From the NCBI GenBank assembly GCA_000385055.1, contig ARRL01000001.1, positions 124,001 to 188,000 of the forward strand: a DNA stretch of 64,000 nt. The letters run 5' to 3'. Below are positions 8,472-16,240 of the stretch, piece by piece. Source of the stretch: a gamma proteobacterium SCGC AAA168-P09 (GTDB taxonomy: Bacteria; Pseudomonadota; Gammaproteobacteria; Magnimaribacterales; D2472). Positions within the stretch are counted from its first letter, which is position 1; every line of letters starts with the position of its first letter. Made by a program: the position numbers and the translations under genes. The notes beneath the pieces were generated by a model that searched no databases, was not told the DNA's origin, and saw only the letters and a list, made by a program, of their open reading frames with translations.

Positions 8472-9674
8472 ATGTTAGAGTCTATTTTAACTCATTTTGA
8501 AGAAATCAAAGCTAGAGGCCTATCTATTGATATTACAAGGGGCAAGCCAGATTCCTATCAATTAGATTTGTCTAATGAATTACTTAAGATGGATATAGAA
8601 CCTATTGATGGTGATATTGATTTAAGAAATTACGGAGAGCCTTTTGGTATTTCTGGTGCTAGACAGCTTGGAGCAGATGTTCTTTGTGCGCCTAAAGAAA
8701 ATATAATAACGGGAGAGCAATCCAGTCTATTACTTTCATATCAAATGATTCTTGCAAAATATCTATTTGATAATCCTACCGCTTGGAAAGATTTAGATAG
8801 CCCAAAATTTATTTGCCCGGTGCCTGGATTTGATAGGCATTTTAAAATGTTTGAAGATTTTGGAATAGAGATGATCACCGTACCTTTGATTGAGGAGGGC
8901 ATTGATATTCAGAAATTTGAAGAAGCATTAAATTCTAATAAAAATGTGATGGGTGTCATATGTGTTCCTAGGCACTCAAATCCATCAGGCGAGGTTTATT
9001 CAGACAAAAATATCATTAATATTTTTCAAGTTGGAAGAGCTTACTCAGATAACTTTCTTTTTCTTTTTGATAATGCTTATTTAGTTCATGATTTTATGCC
9101 AACCAGAGAACAGACTCCAGTATGGAAGTTGGCAGAAGATACTACAACTATAAAACAAGTGGTTGTTGTAACTTCTTTCTCTAAAGTGACTTTTGGTGGA
9201 GGGGGTCTTTCCTTCATGGCTGCTAGCGATGCTAATTTAGAGCTTATAAAAAGAATAAGAGGCTCGATGGTTATCTGTCCAGATAAGATAAATCAGAAAA
9301 GGCATACTCAGTTTTTCTCTGGCTTAGGTGATATAAAAAATCATATGATTAAACATGCTGAGTTAATCAGGCCTAAATTTGAAATAGTATATAAGGCATT
9401 AAGAAGACTTGATAAAGACTTTGGTAATTTCTCTCAACCAACAGGAGGGTATTTCATAACCTTCATATCAAAAAAACCAACAGCCTCAAGAATAGTTCAG
9501 CTGTGCAAGGAAGCTGGAGTTCTTCTAACGCCTGCGGGTGCAACGCATCCATATGGAAAAGACCCCAATAACAGCACGCTGAGAATAGCACCTACATTTA
9601 TAAATAAGCAAGAATTAGAAGTAGCAATGGATGTTTTTATAACAGCTGTTCAAATAGCACATTTGGAAACCTGA
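8472..9674 (+). CDS. PLP-dependent aminotransferase (MocR-type fold I, no HTH)
   Basis: 400 residues. Fold-type I aminotransferase of the group characterised by an N-terminal ITRGKPDSYQLDLS and the nucleotide-like phrase GEPFGISGARQLGADVL. The PLP-lysine motif is VVTSFSKVTFGGGGLSF, with LPxAxN-type residues replaced by CVPRHSNPSGEVYS. The C-terminal arginine region is LRIAPTF. This matches the PF12897 family (putative aspartate/alanine-type aminotransferases), whose members are MocR-like but lack the GntR DNA-binding domain; the N-terminus here goes straight into the catalytic domain. The substrate is not evident. Convergent with hspQ, with one base between stops. Confidence 0.85.
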   Translation: MLESILTHFEEIKARGLSIDITRGKPDSYQLDLSNELLKMDIEPIDGDIDLRNYGEPFGISGARQLGADVLCAPKENIITGEQSSLLLSYQMILAKYLFDNPTAWKDLDSPKFICPVPGFDRHFKMFEDFGIEMITVPLIEEGIDIQKFEEALNSNKNVMGVICVPRHSNPSGEVYSDKNIINIFQVGRAYSDNFLFLFDNAYLVHDFMPTREQTPVWKLAEDTTTIKQVVVVTSFSKVTFGGGGLSFMAASDANLELIKRIRGSMVICPDKINQKRHTQFFSGLGDIKNHMIKHAELIRPKFEIVYKALRRLDKDFGNFSQPTGGYFITFISKKPTASRIVQLCKEAGVLLTPAGATHPYGKDPNNSTLRIAPTFINKQELEVAMDVFITAVQIAHLET

Positions 9675-9675
9675 T

Positions 9676-10008
9676 TTAATTTTTGGCTTTGTTGTGAGTC
9701 TCATAGCTTGATCCATTAAAGCTTTTAAAGCTTTGCTTAATTCCAGGATGATTACAAGGTTTATTAGAATTATCCATTAATAAATTTTGTTCAGAAACAT
9801 ACGCTATATAAAAAATCTCTTCATTTTCCGCAAATAGATGGTAAAAGGGCTGTTCTTTTATTGGTCTAATCTGTTCTGGTATTGCTAAGTACCATTCTTC
9901 AGTGTTATTAAACTCTGGATCAAGGTCAAATATAACCCCTCTAAAATTTAAAAATCGATGTTTTACTATATTTCCTATAGAAAACTTTGCTTCTACTAGT
10001 TTCTGCAT
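9676..10008 (-). CDS. hspQ: heat shock protein HspQ / hemimethylated-DNA-binding family
   Basis: 110 residues. Matches the YccV/HspQ family: AKFSIGNIVKHRFLNFRGVIFDLDPEF near the start, then EEWY, QPFYHLFAENEE and YVSEQNLL. In E. coli HspQ is a heat-induced adaptor that modulates Lon and lowers DnaA stability, and the same domain binds hemimethylated DNA in some homologues. The C-terminal 25 residues (after NHPGIKQSFKSF) are unlike E. coli and low in complexity. It is divergent from the YbjQ gene with only 36 bases between starts, too short for a clear heat-shock promoter to be recognised. Confidence 0.9.
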   Translation of the reverse strand: MQKLVEAKFSIGNIVKHRFLNFRGVIFDLDPEFNNTEEWYLAIPEQIRPIKEQPFYHLFAENEEIFYIAYVSEQNLLMDNSNKPCNHPGIKQSFKSFNGSSYETHNKAKN

Positions 10009-10044
10009 TATATTTATAAATTAAACCATTTTAGGAAAAATGTC

Positions 10045-10371
10045 ATGACAGAAAATTTTTTAGTTGTGTCTGCGAATGATTTAGCAGGTATAGAAATTAA
10101 AGAACATATAGGTGTTGTTCAAGGCAGCACAGTTAGGTCAAGAAATATTGGCTCAGATATTTTTGCAAGACTTAAAAACTTAGTTGGTGGAGAGTTGGTT
10201 GGCTATTCTAAGCTTCTTGCAACTTCTAGAGAGCAGGCATATAAAAGAATGATAGAAGATGCTGAAGCCAAAGGAGCAGATGCTATTGTTTGCTTTCGGT
10301 TTCAAACCTCTACTATTACTGATGGCGCTTCTGAAATTCTTGCTTATGGCACGGGCGTAAAATACAAATAA
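10045..10371 (+). CDS. YbjQ/UPF0145-family heavy-metal-binding-like protein
   Basis: 108 residues, the family's normal size. The core pattern is present: GIEIKEHIGVVQGSTVRSRNIGSDIFARLKNLVGGE, then REQAYKRMIEDAEAKGADAIVCFRFQTS and a C-terminal LAYGTGVKY. Crystal structures of the family show a pentameric ring, but the biochemical role is unsettled despite the metal-binding-domain label in databases. It is followed 9 bases later by a small membrane protein gene on the same strand. Confidence 0.85.
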   Translation: MTENFLVVSANDLAGIEIKEHIGVVQGSTVRSRNIGSDIFARLKNLVGGELVGYSKLLATSREQAYKRMIEDAEAKGADAIVCFRFQTSTITDGASEILAYGTGVKYK

Positions 10372-10380
10372 GGATAAATT

Positions 10381-10605
10381 ATGAATAAAACCGAGAAAGT
10401 AGCTTTTAGAGAGGCTGTAATAGTTGTGCTTATGGGGGCAGTTATAAATTTCCCACTTCAAACATTCTTATTATGGTTAACGATTGATAACTGGAGCTGG
10501 TCCAATCCACTGACTATTTCTATTTTTACCCAATCTATTCTTACTTTTGTAGCATTGTTAAGGGTGTACTCAATTAGGATGAGATTTCAAAGAGGAAAAT
10601 TTTAA
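10381..10605 (+). CDS. small two-helix membrane protein
   Basis: 74 residues. Two hydrophobic stretches (about residues 9-31, VIVVLMGAVINFPLQTFLLWL, and 41-60, LTISIFTQSILTFVALLRVY) and a basic C-terminus RMRFQRGKF. The FREA-VINF-FTQSILTFVALLRVY-RMRF layout resembles small membrane proteins of unknown function found in marine bacteria and phages (DUF7220-like), but I cannot confirm the family. It is probably co-transcribed with the YbjQ gene and convergent with the next gene (3 bases between stops). Confidence 0.65.
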   Translation: MNKTEKVAFREAVIVVLMGAVINFPLQTFLLWLTIDNWSWSNPLTISIFTQSILTFVALLRVYSIRMRFQRGKF

Positions 10606-10608
10606 AGG

Positions 10609-10986
10609 CTAATCCTTCTTTTTATTTTTCTTTTTATTATGATCATTATGGTGTTCTTTTATTCTCATTTTCATTCTATTATTAATCATATCTTTGCACC
10701 AGACATCATATACGGTTGAATAATTAGAAGCCAAGTCAGATAAAGAAATAGCTTCAGCCCATTTTCTATCATTCCAAGCCTTATCTTTCATATCACCGTG
10801 TTCTTTTATTTCATCAAAAACACTATCAGCAGCAGATAAAAACCATGCCACTCCAGCCTTTGTTTCCATACATTCTTTGCCACTCATTATTTTATTTGGA
10901 TGATCTTTTTTTTCCCCTTTATGATCATCAGCAAAACCAAAACCCGCCATTGAAATTACTATTATTAATGCACTAATTTTTTTCAT
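10609..10986 (-). CDS. secreted small protein with His/Lys-rich tail, unknown function
   Basis: 125 residues. The N-terminus is a signal peptide (MKKISALIIVISMAGFGFA, cleavage predicted before DDHKGEKK). The mature part has two cysteines (in GKECMETKAG and DVWCKDMI) that could pair in the periplasm and a helical, Trp-containing middle. The tail is rich in His, Asn and Lys (KEHHNDHNKKKNKKKD). The His/Asp clusters at both ends of the mature protein could bind metal ions; that is inference. I do not recognise a family. Its upstream DNA on the minus strand has a TATAAT hexamer at 11011-11016 with a weak -35. Confidence 0.7.
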   Translation of the reverse strand: MKKISALIIVISMAGFGFADDHKGEKKDHPNKIMSGKECMETKAGVAWFLSAADSVFDEIKEHGDMKDKAWNDRKWAEAISLSDLASNYSTVYDVWCKDMINNRMKMRIKEHHNDHNKKKNKKKD

Positions 10987-11053
10987 TTTTATTCCTTATT
11001 AAGTACCTATATTATAATAGAGTAAATTATTTACAAAAAAGTTCAAAAAATTA

Positions 11054-11081
11054 TTTACATTTAAAAAAAAATATTCATAAT
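11054..11081 (+). promoter_or_regulatory. putative sigma-70 promoter for the 88-residue membrane protein
   Basis: TTTACA (11054-11059), a 16-base spacer and CATAAT (11076-11081) give a good match to the housekeeping consensus, with a start point near 11088 and about 40 bases of leader before the ATG at 11128. The surroundings are extremely AT-rich, so chance matches are common. Confidence 0.4.
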
Positions 11082-11127
11082 GCTTCGATATTTATACTAA
11101 TAGGCATAATTCTTTTTGTCTATCAGT

Positions 11128-11394
11128 ATGACTATCCTTGAATTTATTCAGATTGGCAGTGTTTTTTTCGGTACTTTGATAGCCGCACCTCTTATTGTCT
11201 CAAAGAAATATAATAAGAGATTAATAGGCTTGATTGCAGTTGCCGCAGGAAGCTTGCTTGCTATGATTGTTCAGCTTAATGCTGGACTTTATTATTTTTT
11301 CTTTGCTTCTGCTTTTTGGCTATTAAATTCTGCTCATGCTATTAGAAAAATGGTCAGAACAAATAAAAGCTATGTTAATTTAAAAAATCTTTAA
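11128..11394 (+). CDS. small membrane protein, unknown function
   Basis: 88 residues from the ATG at 11128 (MTILEFIQIGSVFFG); an in-frame TTG four codons upstream is less likely. Three hydrophobic segments (approximately residues 5-22, 32-50 and 51-70) are separated by short loops, the first followed by the basic VSKKYNKR. This is a membrane protein with no recognisable motif. Its length and three-helix layout (GTLIAAPLIVSKKYN, IAVAAGSLLAMIVQLNAG, YYFFFASAFWLLNSAHAI) suggest a small transporter-like or accessory protein, but I cannot name a family. It overlaps the convergent NAD(P)-binding gene by 20 bases. Confidence 0.65.
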   Translation: MTILEFIQIGSVFFGTLIAAPLIVSKKYNKRLIGLIAVAAGSLLAMIVQLNAGLYYFFFASAFWLLNSAHAIRKMVRTNKSYVNLKNL

Positions 11395-12043
11395 ATTTTA
11401 ATATTGAATGGCTGGTTGAGTTTTCATTCATAGTTTCAACCATTTTCTTTGCAACAGCTGATGCTTTAACAAACCTTAGGTCTGATAATGGACCTCTCAT
11501 TAAAGGGTCTAAGATCTTGGCCCCAAGCTCAATAATAGGAACTTCAATAGCTACTTTTTGATTTGACCTACTTCCTAATAGATGGCTAGGTTGAGCATAA
11601 ACTATTTTCTCATAACCTATTTCTTTAATTGAGTTTTCCATCTTCCCCTTAGTCTGAAGATAAAAATTACTCGAATTCATATCTGCACCAACCGCAGAAA
11701 CAATAGCAATTGACCTTGCTCCCACATCAAATGCTTTTTTAGCGATGTTATAAACAAGATCATGGTCCACCTTAAAAAATTCTTTTCTTTTACTATTTTT
11801 TATATGGATTAATTCAAAAGTTGTAAGTCTCATCCCAATAGCAATATAAACATGATCAAGTGCTGGGAAGTTAAGATTATTAATCTCATCAAAATCAATA
11901 CTAATTTCATTAGTATTATCTGATATATGCTCCAGGGGAGATCTTGTGAATAACGTTATATCTTGATCTTTTCTATTTAGATTCTTTAGTAGCTCACTTC
12001 CAACGAGACCAGAAGCGCCAACTAACAATGATTTAATTTTCAT
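11375..12043 (-). CDS. NAD(P)-binding Rossmann oxidoreductase (HTATIP2/YbjT-like)
   Basis: 222 residues from the ATG at 12043; a GTG one codon earlier is also in frame. The N-terminus LLVGASGLVGSELLKNL is a GxxGxxG dinucleotide site of the atypical SDR type, followed by TLFTRSP. Later motifs are DHVYIAIG, ARSIAIVSAVGADMNSSNFYLQTKGKME (the YLxxKG replaces YxxxK) and IVYAQPSHLLGSR. This pattern matches the HTATIP2/TIP30-like atypical SDRs, seen in bacteria as oxidoreductases of unknown substrate. It overlaps the end of the shikimate-kinase-like gene by 11 bases, so it is the last gene of that operon. Confidence 0.82.
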   Translation of the reverse strand: MKIKSLLVGASGLVGSELLKNLNRKDQDITLFTRSPLEHISDNTNEISIDFDEINNLNFPALDHVYIAIGMRLTTFELIHIKNSKRKEFFKVDHDLVYNIAKKAFDVGARSIAIVSAVGADMNSSNFYLQTKGKMENSIKEIGYEKIVYAQPSHLLGSRSNQKVAIEVPIIELGAKILDPLMRGPLSDLRFVKASAVAKKMVETMNENSTSHSILKFKDFLN

Positions 12044-12536
12044 CACCCAATACTCTTAATGCTATTAAATTCACAAGCTCATCGATAGGAAGTGTTCCAT
12101 CTAATGTTCTTTGAGCCCATTTTTCATACAATGGCTTCCTTTCCAAATATACATCCTCAATCGGTGTTCCAATTGGAGCTGCTAGACCTCTCTCTTGACC
12201 ACTACCAATTCTTTTCTTGATCACTTTTAAGGGAACCGATATGTAAATAACCTCTGTAAAGGAGCTTAAATATTTCATAGATTTATCAGAGTAAATGGCA
12301 CTTCCTCCAGTAGAAATAATGTGAGAATTATTATTTAGGTTTAGGATGATTCCTTCTTCAGCTAATCTAACAAATTTATACCCTTTGTCTTTTTTTAATT
12401 CTTCTAAAGATTGATTAAATTTTTGTTCTATTAAGACATCAGTATCAATACACTCAATACCAATTTTATTTGATAGCGCTCTTCCAAGAGTGGATTTTCC
12501 ACAACCAGCCATTCCAATAAAAGTTATTTTATTCAT
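12033..12536 (-). CDS. shikimate-kinase-like P-loop kinase
   Basis: 167 residues from the ATG at 12536; an in-frame TTG at 12548 would add four. Walker A GMAGCGKSTLG, the substrate-binding IDTDVLIEQ, an arginine/glutamate pair in FVRLAEEG, and a lid with GSGQERGLAAP followed by ERKPLYEKWA. These are shikimate kinase family features. The canonical GGG of shikimate kinases reads TGGSAIYS here, which places it in a subgroup often annotated shikimate kinase but not paired with aroB. It lies between pip and an SDR-like gene, not beside aroB. It could be the cell's AroK or a paralogue with another small-molecule substrate. Confidence 0.75.
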   Translation of the reverse strand: MNKITFIGMAGCGKSTLGRALSNKIGIECIDTDVLIEQKFNQSLEELKKDKGYKFVRLAEEGIILNLNNNSHIISTGGSAIYSDKSMKYLSSFTEVIYISVPLKVIKKRIGSGQERGLAAPIGTPIEDVYLERKPLYEKWAQRTLDGTLPIDELVNLIALRVLGDEN

Positions 12537-13491
12537 ACGAGTCTGCAAAAGTATTTGTCGCTTTTATTAGTTCATGAGTTATTTCTAATTCAAAAGCCGT
12601 ATGACCAGAAGAGGGAGCTACAATTAGTTCTGCCTCTGGCCAATTTTGAGATAACTCCCAGGCAGTGCTTATGGGGCATACTATGTCATATCTTCCCTGA
12701 ACTATTACAGTCGGAATATCTCTAATTATATTAATGCCTGATTCAATTAATTGATTTTCATGCTCAAGGAAACCCTTATTAACAAAGTAGTGATTTTCAA
12801 TCAGAGCAAAAGCCAATGCAAACTTGGGATCTGAAAAACTATTAGCCATTTCAGGGTTATAACTAAGACTGCTAGTCGAGCCTTCCCATCTTGACCAAGC
12901 TATAGCAGCGTTTAATTTTTTTTCTTCGTTATTGCTTAAGAAAATTTTATGATAAGCCGCCATCAAGTCATCGCGTTCATTGTGTTCTATAGGTTCTATA
13001 AATTTTTGCCAAGCTTCTGGAAAAATATTGCTAGCTCCATATTGATAAAACCAATCTAACTCTTTCTTTCTCAGCATAAAAATTCCCCTCAAAACCATCT
13101 CACTAACAGAGTCAGGATAGGTTTGAGAATATGCAAGAGCGAGTGTGCTGCCCCAAGAGCCACCAAATACAAGCCACTGTTTAATTCCAAGTTTTACCTT
13201 TAGATTTTCAATATCTTCTACTAAATCCCAGGTCGTATTGTTTTCAAGACACCCATGTGGAAGACTTCTTCCACAACCTCTTTGATCAAAGATTACAACA
13301 TGATACTTGTCCGGATCAAAGAATCTTCTAACTTGGGTGCTTCCTCCACCTCCAGGACCTCCATGAAGAAATACTGCTGGTTTTCCATCTGGATTTCCAC
13401 ATTGCTCGTAATATATTCTATGATTATCTTTTTCCATAAAACCAAAATTAAAAGGTTCCAATGGAGGAAAAAGTGATAAGAGTTGATTCAT
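12529..13491 (-). CDS. pip: proline iminopeptidase
   Basis: 320 residues, alpha/beta-hydrolase of peptidase family S33. It removes N-terminal proline from peptides in the cytoplasm. The oxyanion-hole motif is HGGPGGGGS, followed by FDQRGCGRSLPHG and the nucleophile elbow GGSWGSTLALAY. The acid and histidine are in VQGRYDIVCP and SSGHTAFELE, as expected for the family. Length is typical (about 313-325). It is separated from malonyl-CoA decarboxylase by 5 bases and overlaps the downstream kinase gene. Confidence 0.95.
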   Translation of the reverse strand: MNQLLSLFPPLEPFNFGFMEKDNHRIYYEQCGNPDGKPAVFLHGGPGGGGSTQVRRFFDPDKYHVVIFDQRGCGRSLPHGCLENNTTWDLVEDIENLKVKLGIKQWLVFGGSWGSTLALAYSQTYPDSVSEMVLRGIFMLRKKELDWFYQYGASNIFPEAWQKFIEPIEHNERDDLMAAYHKIFLSNNEEKKLNAAIAWSRWEGSTSSLSYNPEMANSFSDPKFALAFALIENHYFVNKGFLEHENQLIESGINIIRDIPTVIVQGRYDIVCPISTAWELSQNWPEAELIVAPSSGHTAFELEITHELIKATNTFADSYE

Positions 13492-13496
13492 TTATA

Positions 13497-14765
13497 CTAA
13501 CTGTACTTTTTTTTAAGAGATTTTATTTCGCCTGAAAGAATGACTTCTTTATTTTTAAAGAACAGCTCATGATTTTTTTCAACTACATCAAGGTCATACA
13601 AGTAGTTAACCATAACCCCATTAGATTGAGTTAATCCTTTCTGGGATGAGTCCGCATTTAAATTAATTTTATGAAGTATTGCCCCATTTCCAAGATGAAA
13701 TCTAGCTACAGGGTCGTTTGGCAAATTATCTTCTCTATTTGATTCTGTAAGATATACAAAAGTCTTCTTTAGTAGGTTTTCTTCATCATCAATTTTATTA
13801 AGACAGTTTTCAAAAGTCAGTGGCGCATTTTTTTCCATCCATCGCATTAAGCCAGGCACAGGGGACAGAGTTACAAATTTATTTAATCCAGGAATTTCTT
13901 GTTTTAATCTATGTGCTACTTTTTTAATTAAAAAGTTACCAAAAGAAATACCAGCAAGGCCGTCCTGACAATTTGAAATGGAATAAAAAACAGCCGTATT
14001 AATCTTATTGTATTCAACTTCCTCTCTGTTAATTTTTATAACTTTCTCAATTGATGTAGGTATTTCATTTGTTAAAGCAACTTCTACAAAAATTAATGGA
14101 TCTTCTGGTATAAGCGGATGAAAGAAAGCAAAGCATTGCCTGTCACTAGGTGCCAATCTTGCTCTAAGGTCATTCCAAGAATTTATTTCATGAACAGCCT
14201 CATATTCTATTATTTTTTCAAGAACATTAGCTGGAGTTGACCAATCTATTTTTTCTAATACAAGAAAGGATGAATTAAACCAATACCTAAATAATTTTAA
14301 AAGCCCATCATCAAGAGCTTTTAGATGAGAACTACCATCTCTTAGAAGTAATTTAATTCTTTCTCTAAGCTTAATAAGTCTGTGAGTTCCACCAGGTGTT
14401 GCATTCAGTCTCCTAAAAAGCTCAACCCAACCAGGTTCAGAAAAGCTCCCAATTAAGCCTAAGTTTTTATTATTTCTCTCTTTTGAATAAGCCTCAACAT
14501 TTTTTAATAGAGAATCAGTATTAATATCGTACTCTTCCATCAAATAAGTTAAGAATATATCAAGATCCTCGTTATTTTGGGCTTCTATTAAATCAAGCAG
14601 ATGCCCAGCAAATGCTATTGATGAGACCTCTCCAGTAGTAGACATAACGGATTCGGTTGCCTTTTTTATATCTTGATGAAGGCTACCAAATTCCCGGGTG
14701 CCAAATCTCCCAAGGCTAAGACCGTTCTTCATTATTGAAGAAATCATATTTTGGAAAAAACTCAT
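13497..14765 (-). CDS. malonyl-CoA decarboxylase
   Basis: 422 residues from the ATG at 14765 (MSFFQNMISSIM); an in-frame GTG at 14786 is less likely. The sequence follows the malonyl-CoA decarboxylase family: an N-terminal helical domain (FGSLHQDIKKATES, GWVELFRRLNATPGGTHRLIKLRERI) and a GNAT-like catalytic domain (LRARLAPSDRQCFAFFHPLIPEDPLIFVEVALT, FYSISNCQDGLAGISFGNFLIKKV, FVTLSPVPGL, DPVARFHLGNGA). The Ser in LSPVPG and the His in ARFHLGNG are catalytic in characterised members. It produces acetyl-CoA from malonyl-CoA, in malonate catabolism or fatty-acid control. No matABC or other malonate genes are adjacent, so a role in regulating malonyl-CoA is possible. Confidence 0.93.
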   Translation of the reverse strand: MSFFQNMISSIMKNGLSLGRFGTREFGSLHQDIKKATESVMSTTGEVSSIAFAGHLLDLIEAQNNEDLDIFLTYLMEEYDINTDSLLKNVEAYSKERNNKNLGLIGSFSEPGWVELFRRLNATPGGTHRLIKLRERIKLLLRDGSSHLKALDDGLLKLFRYWFNSSFLVLEKIDWSTPANVLEKIIEYEAVHEINSWNDLRARLAPSDRQCFAFFHPLIPEDPLIFVEVALTNEIPTSIEKVIKINREEVEYNKINTAVFYSISNCQDGLAGISFGNFLIKKVAHRLKQEIPGLNKFVTLSPVPGLMRWMEKNAPLTFENCLNKIDDEENLLKKTFVYLTESNREDNLPNDPVARFHLGNGAILHKINLNADSSQKGLTQSNGVMVNYLYDLDVVEKNHELFFKNKEVILSGEIKSLKKKYS

Positions 14766-14839
14766 ACTTAAATTATACTTTATCACCCTTATTACAACGA
14801 ACTAATTAAAAAGATAAATCTATTAACCAAAATTAAAAA

Positions 14840-15511
14840 ATGCCAAAAAAAAATTCAAATACTAAATATTATATTCATCCAGAGGGATGGAAATTCGCTA
14901 TTATTTTTTTTGTTATTTCATATCTAATATCTTTTTTGTATATGCCAGCGTCTTTTTTGGGTTATATATTGACCGTATTTACTCTGTGGTTTTTTAGAAA
15001 CCCAAAAAGAAACACCCCCAATATTACTAACTCAATTATTAGCTCTGCAGATGGAAAAGTGTGCTTAATTGATAAAGCATATCCTCCTGAAGAGATTGGA
15101 ATGAATGTCAATGAAATGCTTCGTATTTGCGTTTTCATGAACGTATTCAATGTTCATATTAATAGGAGCCCAATCGCAGGAAAAATTAATAAGATTGTCT
15201 ATAAAAAAGGCCATTTCTTTAATGCTAGTTTAGATAAAGCAAGTGAGAAAAATGAAAGAAGTAGCCTCGTTCTTACAAATGAAAAAGGAGTTGAAATAGT
15301 TGTTGTTCAAATCGCTGGCTTAATAGCTAGAAGAATTCTCAGCTTTGTTACGGCCAATAAAGGCCTAGATCAAGGAGAGAGATATGGATTAATTAGATTT
15401 GGATCAAGAGTAGACATTTATCTGCCCATAGACTCAAAAATTAATTGTAATGTTGGTGATAAGGTTGTAGCAGGAGAAAGCGTTCTTGCAACTTTGGCTG
15501 AAGGCTTATGA
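14840..15511 (+). CDS. psd: phosphatidylserine decarboxylase proenzyme, short type
   Basis: 223 residues, the short (archaeal-type, about 210-230) Psd rather than the 320-residue E. coli type. Two N-terminal hydrophobic segments anchor it to the inner membrane. Motifs: FFRNPKR, SSADGKV, CVFMNVFNVHINRSPIAGKI (conserved His residues), and the self-cleavage site RFGSRVDIYLP, where the serine becomes the pyruvoyl cofactor. It forms phosphatidylethanolamine from phosphatidylserine. pssA, which makes the substrate, overlaps its stop by 4 bases. Confidence 0.94.
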   Translation: MPKKNSNTKYYIHPEGWKFAIIFFVISYLISFLYMPASFLGYILTVFTLWFFRNPKRNTPNITNSIISSADGKVCLIDKAYPPEEIGMNVNEMLRICVFMNVFNVHINRSPIAGKINKIVYKKGHFFNASLDKASEKNERSSLVLTNEKGVEIVVVQIAGLIARRILSFVTANKGLDQGERYGLIRFGSRVDIYLPIDSKINCNVGDKVVAGESVLATLAEGL

Positions 15512-16239
15512 GAAGATTAAATTTAAGGTCTTTGATACCAAATTTAATTACTTTGTCAGGTTTAAGCTTTGGACTTAGTTCTATAAGATTTGCTATTGAG
15601 GGAGAGTTCAGCTTGGCAGTAATTTGTATTCTATTTACTGCAGTATGTGATGTGCTTGATGGAATGCTTGCTAGACATCTTGAGAGTGAATCAGATCTTG
15701 GTTTTCAGCTAGATTCTCTTTCAGATTTTCTAAGTTTCGGAGTAGCTCCTGGCATTTTAATATATATGGCTATTTTTTATGAAAATAGCAGCATTGGTGT
15801 TTTTGCAACTTTAATTTTTATTATTTTTTCTTGCCTAAGATTAGCTCTTTTTAATGTCCTGCATGAAAAATCAAAGCACGATGAAATTCAAAGAATAGAT
15901 TTTTTTACAGGCATACCCACCCCAGCAGGCGCCATTCTAATATTACTCCCTCTTACTCACGTTTTTATGGGATACGAATGGCCTTATGAAAATATAAATT
16001 TTGTTGCTGGTTATATTATTTTAATAAGTGGTTTATTGGTAAGCAAGATTCCAACCTTCTCTTTGAAGGGAAGAGGGTTGCCTATAAGATCAAAATTTAC
16101 TTTTCTAATTCTATTTTCAATATTAGTTCTAAGTATGATTAACCTGCCGTGGCACACTCTTAATGTATTGGCATTAATTTACCTATTAACAATTCCTTTC
16201 TCAGTTTTATCTTGGCAAAAAGAAAGATATAAAATGTAA
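15508..16239 (+). CDS. pssA: CDP-diacylglycerol--serine O-phosphatidyltransferase
   Basis: 243 residues, about seven transmembrane helices. The CDP-alcohol phosphatidyltransferase motif DG-x2-AR-x8-G-x3-D-x3-D is present as DVLDGMLARHLESESDLGFQLDSLSD near residues 47-72. N-terminal LIPNLITLSGLSFGLSSI and GVAPGILIY are typical for the Bacillus-like type II PssA. It supplies phosphatidylserine to the adjacent Psd. It is convergent with the SDR gene with one base between stops. Confidence 0.95.
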   Translation: MRRLNLRSLIPNLITLSGLSFGLSSIRFAIEGEFSLAVICILFTAVCDVLDGMLARHLESESDLGFQLDSLSDFLSFGVAPGILIYMAIFYENSSIGVFATLIFIIFSCLRLALFNVLHEKSKHDEIQRIDFFTGIPTPAGAILILLPLTHVFMGYEWPYENINFVAGYIILISGLLVSKIPTFSLKGRGLPIRSKFTFLILFSILVLSMINLPWHTLNVLALIYLLTIPFSVLSWQKERYKM

Positions 16240-16240
16240 A

